Shown: piece by piece, positions 57,734 to 64,000 of the stretch
Numbering within the stretch: the first letter of the stretch is position 1
Layout: each line of letters opens with the position of its first letter
Origin: Pseudoclavibacter terrae
GTDB taxonomy: Bacteria; Actinomycetota; Actinomycetes; Actinomycetales; Microbacteriaceae
Assembly: GCF_008831075.1 (NCBI RefSeq)
Contig: NZ_WBJX01000001.1
Location: forward strand, 1,126,515-1,190,514
Direction of reading: 5' to 3'
Length of the DNA: 64,000 bases
The notes under the pieces: model-generated
Databases searched by the model: none
Seen by the model: only the letters and a program-made list of their open reading frames with translations
Told to the model about the DNA's origin: nothing
Program-made: the position numbers and the translations under genes

Positions 57734-57739
57734 TAGCTT
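57734..57739 (+). promoter_or_regulatory. Candidate -10 (TAGCTT) for DUF4192 gene
   Basis: TAGCTT lies 6 nt before the ATG at 57746 with no ribosome site, a leaderless arrangement like that of lysA. Confidence 0.45.
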
Positions 57740-57745
57740 CTGGGC

Positions 57746-58831
57746 ATGCAACAGATTCGCCTCAGCACACCGAAGCAGATTCTCGACGCCGTGCCTCGTC
57801 TCCTCGGCTACTCACCGGTCGGCTCACTTGTCGCCATACCGCTCAGCGGGAAACGGGGAGGAGTGGTCCTCCGCTTCGATCTGCCGGAGGTACCGGAACC
57901 GTCATCAGCGGGTGCGGCCGCCTACGCGAATGCCGTGATCGGTCACCTGTCGCACCTGAGGAGCATCGAGCGAGTCGTCTTCGTCCTGTGCCCGGACCTG
58001 CCCTTCGGGTCTGGTCCGCGGCCACCCTTCTGGGTGGTTGCCGAGGAGCTTGTCGCAGCGGCGGACCGCGCAGGAATCGAGCTTGCCGCCTGCATCTGCC
58101 GAGCTGCCGACGCCTGGGGCGTCTACGGGTGCGACGACGCCGACTGCTGCGACATCGGCCCGCGCCCGCTCGGCGCACAGGAGGAGTGGGTGCGGGCGAC
58201 GGCGAAGCCGGGCGACGAGTCGCTCATCACGCCCGCGTCCGTGACCACAAGGCTGCGCTTCGCGGACGAGGATGAGCGACACTGGCAGCACCACGAGGGT
58301 GAGGACGACCTGCCGTCGATGCGGCAGCGGTGGCTCATGGCATTCGCTCCTGACACGTTCCGCGCTGCACCGACAGACGCGGAACTCGCACATCTGCTCT
58401 GCATGCTCCGGGGCCGCCACACCTCTGAGCTGCTCCTCGTGACGATCGGGTTCGGCGCGCACGCCGACCTGCTCTCGCTGGCGCCGGTCTGGAGCACGGT
58501 GATGGGCGAGGAGGACGCGCACCGACCTCTGCCCGAGTTCTCCCGCCGGCGTGTTCGCCAGGCCGCCGCGGTCCTGCGACGTCTCGCCGAACTCGTCGAC
58601 CTCGACGATGAACCCGTGCTCCTTGCCAGCATGAGCTGGCTCGAATGGGCCTCGGGGAGGTCGAGCGCCGCGGCGGCCTTCGCGAAGAGAGCGCTCGAGA
58701 TCAGAGCGGACGATCCGCTTGCCTCAAGCGTCGCCTGGCTCGTCGAGCGGTGCGTGGTTCCGCCCTGGCTCGCTGTCGTCGAACAGTGGTCCGATGAGCC
58801 GGAAGCAGCCGCTGCAGGACGTGACGACTGA
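57746..58831 (+). CDS. DUF4192-domain protein
   Basis: A 361-residue cytosolic protein of the actinobacterial DUF4192 family, function unknown. The N-terminal hallmark is ILDAVPRLLGYSPVGSLVAIPL. A Cys-rich stretch (ACICRAADAWGVYGCDDADCCD) near residue 118-139 is notable and could bind metal. The C-terminal part has helical repeats with a TPR-like feel (SSAAAAFAKRALEIRADDPLASS). It overlaps the FtsK/EccC-like gene by 38 nt and is presumably co-expressed with it. Confidence 0.78.
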   Translation: MQQIRLSTPKQILDAVPRLLGYSPVGSLVAIPLSGKRGGVVLRFDLPEVPEPSSAGAAAYANAVIGHLSHLRSIERVVFVLCPDLPFGSGPRPPFWVVAEELVAAADRAGIELAACICRAADAWGVYGCDDADCCDIGPRPLGAQEEWVRATAKPGDESLITPASVTTRLRFADEDERHWQHHEGEDDLPSMRQRWLMAFAPDTFRAAPTDAELAHLLCMLRGRHTSELLLVTIGFGAHADLLSLAPVWSTVMGEEDAHRPLPEFSRRRVRQAAAVLRRLAELVDLDDEPVLLASMSWLEWASGRSSAAAAFAKRALEIRADDPLASSVAWLVERCVVPPWLAVVEQWSDEPEAAAAGRDD

Positions 58832-61703
58832 GGGGTCTCACGGGCGATCGGACGAACAGGCAGGGCCCCGGCTGATCGAGCCCGTCCTGTCCCTGCCCGC
58901 GCCCGTCCCCGATCTGAGGGGAGTGGCGTTTCCCATCATCATGGCCTCGGCTCCGGTCTTCGTCGCGATCCTGCTCTGGCTGCTTCTGGGCTCACCCGCC
59001 ATGCTTGCATTCGCCCTGCTCGGTCCCGTCATGGCGACAGCAAGCTACGCGGAGTCGAGACGTCAGGCGAGCGCCGAGCACAGGCGGGCGCAAGCCGTGT
59101 TCGATCGCGAGCTCGACGCATGCATCCAGCAGGCTCGGGCGCTCGCCTCGGACGAGCTGCGGAGGCTGGAGGCCCTCGCTGCAGAGCCCTGCACCGCTCG
59201 TGGCGCGCCCCCTCTGGAGCTGCAGGAGCGCTTCTGCCTCGGATCAGGATCGGTGCGTGTGCGTGTCCCCATGTCCGGGGAGCTGCGGCACCTCCCAGAA
59301 GACGTACGTGCGCGTCTCGATCACGTCCTCACGCTCGACGACGCTCCCGTCTTCGGACCCGGTGCGACGTTCGAGATCACCGGGAGCACCAGCCTGGTTC
59401 TCGCGGCATCACGCGCGCTGCTCGTCCAGCATGCGGCGTGCGCGGGCGAGGTTCGCATCTGTGGCGACGCCTCCGAGCCGGCCTTGGCCGAGGAGCTCTC
59501 CGCACTCGGTCGCCCGTGGAGATGGGCTGATGCGCAGGTGCCCGATGGCGGGCTGCTCCTCGACCTCTCCGGAGCTCGAGACGGCGAGTCGTCGAACGCG
59601 GCCCCGGTTCGCGTCCATGTGCAGAACGCCTCAGCCGCGAGCGTCGTGCTCGAGAACGGTCGTCACGTCACGCTGCGGCCCAGGTTCGTGACGGCGGAGC
59701 AGCTTCGCGCCTCCGGTCCGAGCCGTTCCGACGGGGCTGGTCAAGCGGGCAACGATGGGCAGGACTCCGGAGAACCGAGACGTCCAGCGTCGATCACGAG
59801 CCCAGCCGCTGCCGGGCCGACGAGGCCGAGCGGCGCCGGCCTGTACGCCGACCTCGGCACACTCGGCGCACACGACACCAGGCTCTTCGGCGTCGACCTC
59901 GTCGCCGACGGCCCGCACGCGGTGATCGGGGGCACGACCGGGTCCGGCAAGAGCGAGCTGCTCGTGACCTGGGTGCTGGCGCTGACCGAGACGAGATCCA
60001 CTCGGGAGGTGCAGGTGCTGTGCTTCGACTTCAAGGGCGGCGCGACGTTCGACCCTCTGGCCGAACTCCCGCACTGCGTCGGCATCGTGACCGATCTGGA
60101 CGCTGCCGAGGCGCAGCGGGCCGCGGTCAGCCTGCGTGCCGAGCTCCGCGAGCGTGAACGTGCGCTCCGCGCCGCCGGTGCGACTCACATCGGACAGGTG
60201 CCCGGCCTCGCCCGGTTAGTCGTCATCGTCGACGAGTACCAGGCGCTTGTGGACGCCGGTGCCGAGTTGCACTCCGTATTCGCGGACATCTCAGCGAGGG
60301 GGAGGAGCCTCGGGATGCACCTCGTGTTGTGCGCCCAGCAGCCGGCGGTCGCCGTCCGAGCGACGACGCTTGCCAACTGCAGCATCCGCATCTGCCTCCG
60401 CGTGGTCGCGGACGCGGACAGCACCGCGCTGATCGGCACCGCCTCCGCCGCGCGCCTGCCCGTCGACTCACCCGGGCTCGCCCTGGTCGCGCGAGACAAC
60501 CGCATCACAGAAGTCCAGGTGCGGCATCGAGACCGCCCGGCTGTCGCAGGCTTCGTCGACGCGGCCGTCCAGCGGGAAGCTCACCTCGGCCATCCACCTC
60601 CGCAGCGGCCGTGGCTGCCCGCTCTTCCCACGCGGATCACGCTCGCGGCACTCACGGCGCACGGCCCGGGTCTCGCATTCGGGCTGAGCGACGACACCGA
60701 GGCTCGCGAGCAGCGCCCCGCACGCTTCGACCCGCATCTCGGCGCGATGGCGGTCATCGGAGGGCCTCGAACCGGGAAGACCGGCTGCCTCACGGCGCTC
60801 GTGGAGTCGGCCCGCTCGGAGCCCGACTCCGTCGTCGGGTGGGTGACCGTCCTGGCCGCGGATCCAGAGCCGGCCTGGGACCAGCTGATTGCCGCAGACC
60901 TCGCTGCGGGCCCGGGCCTGTTGCTCGTCGACGACATCGATGCGCTCCTCGCCGGGGTGGAGGAGCCGCACCGCACCGCCATGACCGAGCGCCTCGTGCG
61001 CCTCATCAAGGCCTCCGCATCCTGCTCACCGGCCGTCGCGTTCTCGCTGAGTCGGGTGACGGGCGGGACAGCGGCGATTGTCGCCTCCGCTGCCCAGACG
61101 CTCCGCCTGGTCGGTGGTGATCGCAGCGCGTACGTCATGGCGGGCGGGCAGTCGTCGGAGCACGACGCGGATGCCCCCGCGGGGCGGGCGGTCTGGCATG
61201 GGAGAGCCTGCCAGGTCGCACAGGCGTCCCAGCCGATCGGCAACCGTGGTCGTGACGCCGAGGATGCGACGGATCCACTCGACCTGATCCACGGCGAGAG
61301 CGACCGAGAGCTGCTCGTGGTGGCTCGCCAGCCTGCCACGATACGGCGCATCCTCGAGGCAAGGGGGTTCGTCTGCACGGATCTCGCGGACTGGGGTGCG
61401 GTGACACCCGCAACTCGTGGACACCCCGAGCGAGGCGGCTCGGAGCCGGGAAGCGTTCAGCGAGCTGTCATCGGCGACCTCGAGACGTGGCAGGGTCGAT
61501 TCGGGGTCCTGTCGAGGCTCTCCGCCGAGCACCGTGTGCTGCTGTCCGGCGTGACCCCCGCCGAGCACCGGTCACTCCTCAGAGGCGATCCTCTGCCGCC
61601 GCTGATCGTCGACGCGTCGCGCAGCGCGGTCCTGCGCCACAGTCGAGGCGTGCTGGAACGCATCCGCTGGTCGGACCAGGAGAGGTCCCTGAGCGGCCCC
61701 TAG
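58794..61703 (+). CDS. FtsK/SpoIIIE-type ATPase, EccC-like, orphan
   Basis: A 969-residue protein with two N-terminal membrane helices (about residues 46-85), a middle beta-rich region and two FtsK/SpoIIIE ATPase modules. Module 1 has Walker A GGTTGSGKSE near residue 378 and Walker B LVVIVDEYQ near 476. Module 2 has GGPRTGKTG near 655 and LLLVDDID near 708. The layout matches the EccC motor of type VII (ESX/WXG100) secretion rather than the DNA translocase FtsK, which has one motor and a gamma domain. No WXG100, EccB/D/E or mycosin gene lies nearby. ATG at 58794 lies inside the DUF4192 gene. Confidence 0.82.
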   Translation: MSRKQPLQDVTTEGSHGRSDEQAGPRLIEPVLSLPAPVPDLRGVAFPIIMASAPVFVAILLWLLLGSPAMLAFALLGPVMATASYAESRRQASAEHRRAQAVFDRELDACIQQARALASDELRRLEALAAEPCTARGAPPLELQERFCLGSGSVRVRVPMSGELRHLPEDVRARLDHVLTLDDAPVFGPGATFEITGSTSLVLAASRALLVQHAACAGEVRICGDASEPALAEELSALGRPWRWADAQVPDGGLLLDLSGARDGESSNAAPVRVHVQNASAASVVLENGRHVTLRPRFVTAEQLRASGPSRSDGAGQAGNDGQDSGEPRRPASITSPAAAGPTRPSGAGLYADLGTLGAHDTRLFGVDLVADGPHAVIGGTTGSGKSELLVTWVLALTETRSTREVQVLCFDFKGGATFDPLAELPHCVGIVTDLDAAEAQRAAVSLRAELRERERALRAAGATHIGQVPGLARLVVIVDEYQALVDAGAELHSVFADISARGRSLGMHLVLCAQQPAVAVRATTLANCSIRICLRVVADADSTALIGTASAARLPVDSPGLALVARDNRITEVQVRHRDRPAVAGFVDAAVQREAHLGHPPPQRPWLPALPTRITLAALTAHGPGLAFGLSDDTEAREQRPARFDPHLGAMAVIGGPRTGKTGCLTALVESARSEPDSVVGWVTVLAADPEPAWDQLIAADLAAGPGLLLVDDIDALLAGVEEPHRTAMTERLVRLIKASASCSPAVAFSLSRVTGGTAAIVASAAQTLRLVGGDRSAYVMAGGQSSEHDADAPAGRAVWHGRACQVAQASQPIGNRGRDAEDATDPLDLIHGESDRELLVVARQPATIRRILEARGFVCTDLADWGAVTPATRGHPERGGSEPGSVQRAVIGDLETWQGRFGVLSRLSAEHRVLLSGVTPAEHRSLLRGDPLPPLIVDASRSAVLRHSRGVLERIRWSDQERSLSGP

Positions 61704-62713
61704 AGGCTCGTCGGAACTCCGCTGCCGACCATGATCTCGCCCACGAGGACGCCACCGCCCATGACCTCGAGCCCAAGCCGCGGCAGCAGCTGCTGCACTC
61801 GGCCCACATCGACGGCACCCGCCGCGACGAGCAGCTGCAGACCCACGAGCGTCGTTCCACGGCTGGAGCCGTCGAGCATCTTCATCGCGACCGCGGTGCC
61901 GTCCGGCGCGGCGAGGATGAGGACCCCCTCAGCGCCGGACTTCGCGAGCACACCGAGCTCGGAGACGACCAGGGAATTCGGGCGCCCGTGGCCCTCGAGG
62001 AGCCAGCCGTTGGAGAGCACCGAGCGCCACACGGCGGCTGCCGCCTTGAAGAGCGGGAACGGGGAGGACGGACTGGCCGTGGCGAGCCGGCTCGCCGCCG
62101 CCGCGAGACCGACGAGGCTGACGGCGAAGACCGGCGCGCCGCATCCGTCGACACCGACCGCGCTCGGGCGCTCCCTGGTCATGCGCTCGACCGTGTCCTT
62201 GACGGCCACCTGGAGCGGATGATCTGCCGCCAGGTACCCCTCCGTCGGCCACCCCTGGGCGACGCAGGCCGCCAGCATCGCAGCGTGTTTGCCGCTGCAC
62301 TCCATGTACACCGGGGAGGATGCCTCGCCGGCGCGGACGAGCGCGTCTCTGGATGCACGATCTCGGGGCCAGGAAGCGGGGCAGGCGAGTGCCCGGTCGT
62401 CGAGCCCGCTGGCGTGCAGGATCTCCCGCACGTGTGCGACGTGAGCGGGGGAACCGGAGTGGCTGCCGCAGGCGATCGCCGTCTGCTCGTCCGTCAGCCG
62501 AGCGCCGAGCGCCAGCGCGGTCTGCGCCTGGAAGAGCTTGAGGGTCGAGCGTGGGAACACCGGCTGATGCCCGTCTCCGAGCTCGGCACGGATCGTCGCG
62601 TCCGGGTTGGTCAGGACCGCAGCGCCGACGTGCCTGGATTCGATGAACCCAGAACGGACGACAACGGCGAGTTCGACGGCGGCTGCAGCGTGCAGCGTTG
62701 ATGCTTCGCTCAT
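61700..62713 (-). CDS. L-asparaginase II family protein (AnsA-like, PF06089)
   Basis: A 337-residue enzyme of the Rhizobium-type asparaginase II family (Ser-Lys hydrolases unrelated to E. coli AnsB). Motifs include VFPRSTLKLFQAQ (conserved SxxK) near residue 54, CGSHSGSP near 82, YMECSGKHAAMLAAC near 135 and VDGCGAPVFAVSL. It should release ammonia from asparagine in the cytosol; no signal peptide is seen. It ends 4 nt inside the convergent EccC-like gene and is divergent from rseP. Confidence 0.88.
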   Translation of the reverse strand: MSEASTLHAAAAVELAVVVRSGFIESRHVGAAVLTNPDATIRAELGDGHQPVFPRSTLKLFQAQTALALGARLTDEQTAIACGSHSGSPAHVAHVREILHASGLDDRALACPASWPRDRASRDALVRAGEASSPVYMECSGKHAAMLAACVAQGWPTEGYLAADHPLQVAVKDTVERMTRERPSAVGVDGCGAPVFAVSLVGLAAAASRLATASPSSPFPLFKAAAAVWRSVLSNGWLLEGHGRPNSLVVSELGVLAKSGAEGVLILAAPDGTAVAMKMLDGSSRGTTLVGLQLLVAAGAVDVGRVQQLLPRLGLEVMGGGVLVGEIMVGSGVPTSL

Positions 62714-62722
62714 GATCGGGCA

Positions 62723-62728
62723 AGCCTA
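62723..62728 (-). promoter_or_regulatory. Candidate -10 (TAGGCT) for asparaginase gene
   Basis: TAGGCT on the minus strand ends 9 nt before the ATG at 62713, with no ribosome site between. Confidence 0.4.
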
Positions 62729-62811
62729 CGCGGTGGGCGACTCGCAGCACCGGTGCGCGCGCGGCCCGGCGGGCAGGGCAGATCGACAGCATGCGAGCGA
62801 CAAGGCGGGTC

Positions 62812-62817
62812 TACGCT
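62812..62817 (+). promoter_or_regulatory. Candidate -10 (TACGCT) for rseP
   Basis: TACGCT lies 8 nt before the GTG at 62826, again without a Shine-Dalgarno. It is about 85 nt from the divergent asparaginase promoter. Confidence 0.4.
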
Positions 62818-62825
62818 TGACCCCC

Positions 62826-64000
62826 GTGGAATCAGTCTTGCTCTTCATCGTCGGCGTCCTGGCCGCAGTCATCGGCCTCGCCGCGTCTATCGCGCTCCAC
62901 GAGGTCGGCCACCTCGTCCCCGCCAAGCGCTTCGGGGTGCGCGTCACGCAGTACATGGTGGGGTTCGGGCCGACGCTCTTCTCGCGCAAGCGGGGCGAGA
63001 CGGAATACGGCGTGAAGGCCATCCCGCTCGGCGGGTACGTCGCCATGATCGGCATGTACCCGCCCGCCAAGGCGGGACAGGCCGCGCGCACGGGCGGGAC
63101 CGGGTTCATGTCGAGCATGATCGACGACGCCAGGCTCGCGTCCGCGGAAGGGGTGCTGCCGGGGGAGGAGTCGCGGACGTACGCGGCGCTCCCGGTCTGG
63201 AAGCGCATCGTCATCATGGTCGGTGGGCCAGCCATGAACTTCGTCATCGCGATCCTCGGCTTCATGATCGTCTGCTCCGGATTCGGGCTCTACCAGCCGT
63301 CGACGACGGTCGGCACGGTCTACGAGTGCGTCGTCCCGGCTGGCTCGGTGGCGCCTGAGCCAGGTGAGGCGTGCGCGACGCCGGCACCCGCCTTCGAGGC
63401 CGGACTCCTCCCCGGTGACAGGATCACGAGCGTTGACGGCACCGCCACCGACAGCTGGGACCTCCTCCAGGAGACCATCCGCGTGAGCCCGGGCGAGCCG
63501 ATCTCCGTCGGGGTCGATCGCGCGGGTGAGCAGCTGCAGGTGGAGCTCACGCCACGCGTCAACACCGTCTACGAGCTCGACGAGCTGACGGGAGCACGCG
63601 TCGAAGCCGCGGACGGCTCGTTCGTGACGCAGGAAGTCGGGTTCGTCGGCATCACGCCGACGCAGGAGCGCATCAGGCAGTCGCCGCTCTACGCATTCAC
63701 GATGGCCGAGGCCAACGTGCGCGCCGTCGGCAACTTCCTGATCACGATCCCCGAGCGCATCGTCGAGATGTGGAACGCCGGCTTCGGGGGCGCCGAGCGA
63801 GACCCGAACGGCCCGATGAGCGTTGTCGGGGTCGGACGGATCACAGGAGAGGTGGCGGCTGAGAGCAGCATCCCCGTCGTCGATCGGGTGGCGACCATCG
63901 TGCAGCTGGTCGCGTCCGTCAACATCGCGCTCGGCGTCATCAACCTCGTCCCGCTGCCGCCCCTCGATGGCGGACACGTGCTCGCCGCGCTCATCGACGG
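62826..64000 (+). CDS. rseP: Site-2 intramembrane metalloprotease (M50), 3' end outside window
   Basis: The first 391 codons of an M50 family protease that cuts membrane-bound anti-sigma factors and leftover signal peptides. The zinc motif HEVGH lies in the first helix (ALHEVGHLVPAKRFG). KAIPLGGYVAMIGM follows, then GGPAMNFVIAILGF, a PDZ domain (AFEAGLLPGDRITSVDG) and the third ligand in NLVPLPPLDGGH. No stop is reached by 64000, so the gene runs off the edge. GTG at 62826 starts the first membrane helix. The insert before the second helix (AGQAARTGGTGFMSSMIDD) is typical of actinobacterial homologues. Confidence 0.95.
   Translation, partial: MESVLLFIVGVLAAVIGLAASIALHEVGHLVPAKRFGVRVTQYMVGFGPTLFSRKRGETEYGVKAIPLGGYVAMIGMYPPAKAGQAARTGGTGFMSSMIDDARLASAEGVLPGEESRTYAALPVWKRIVIMVGGPAMNFVIAILGFMIVCSGFGLYQPSTTVGTVYECVVPAGSVAPEPGEACATPAPAFEAGLLPGDRITSVDGTATDSWDLLQETIRVSPGEPISVGVDRAGEQLQVELTPRVNTVYELDELTGARVEAADGSFVTQEVGFVGITPTQERIRQSPLYAFTMAEANVRAVGNFLITIPERIVEMWNAGFGGAERDPNGPMSVVGVGRITGEVAAESSIPVVDRVATIVQLVASVNIALGVINLVPLPPLDGGHVLAALID

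Overview
The window is a high-GC, gene-dense stretch of chromosome from an actinobacterium. The gene content (SigR/SigH-RsrA thiol-stress module, multifunctional Kgd, GuaB1, an Rho with an Arg/Gly-rich insertion, short AtpC, DivIVA-domain, DUF2993, DUF4192 and DUF5684 proteins) and the gene order fit Microbacteriaceae or a close relative. The family call is an inference from content, not from a database search. Most genes are ordinary core genes. I see no CRISPR array, insertion sequence, prophage or other clear mobile element.

Layout. 1-2.6 kb: 5' end of a lipoprotein gene, a DHA2-type drug exporter and hisN. 2.6-6.8 kb: aroA-rsgA-hisN divergent from sigH-rsrA and an unknown gene. 6.8-12.2 kb: kgd divergent from a GuaB1-family gene that carries a 7-bp tandem duplication and frameshift. 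12.2-17 kb: two CNNM/CBS membrane proteins, nnrD and a GT-C type glycosyltransferase. 16.9-19.4 kb: metY-metX, with two mutually exclusive hairpins in the metY leader. 19.5-23.8 kb: SDR, peptidase S51, ung, an amidase and a small HExxH membrane protein. 23.9-27.4 kb: a TPM-domain protein and pspA, divergent from a twin-repeat DivIVA protein. 27.4-32 kb: siderophore-interacting protein with a DtxR-like operator, an atypical zinc-ribbon SDR, fmdB-fmdA, a VOC gene remnant and tRNA-Arg(CCG). 32-43.8 kb: a transglutaminase-like protein, argS, two DUF2993 proteins, lysA-hom-thrB (no thrC), rho and prfA. 43.8-45.4 kb: cysK-cysE. 45.5-56.7 kb: one long run prmC-tsaC-wecA-atpI-atpBEFHAGDC-yaaA. 56.7-64 kb: a DUF5684 protein, DUF4192, an orphan FtsK/EccC-like ATPase, an asparaginase and the 5' part of rseP.

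How the genes connect. The aspartate-family and sulfur genes (lysA, hom, thrB, metX, metY, cysE, cysK) supply lysine, threonine, methionine and cysteine. The SigH-RsrA pair is next to a perfect GGAAT-N18-GTT site, which suggests autoregulated thiol-stress control. Kgd, cofactor repair by NnrD and the F1Fo ATP synthase cover central energy metabolism. RsgA, ArgS, PrfA, PrmC and TsaC serve translation; PrmC methylates the GGQ of the release factor made from the adjacent locus.

A recurring regulatory signature is a TANNNT -10 hexamer (often TAGGCT or TAGCNT) 5-9 nt before an ATG or GTG with no Shine-Dalgarno. Many genes here are therefore probably transcribed as leaderless mRNAs. The most notable points for follow-up are the guaB1 duplication, the metY leader, the SigR-type promoter, the leaderless micro-ORF before the DUF5684 gene, the orphan EccC-like ATPase and the atypical SDR. 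I did not find a clearly new multi-gene system.
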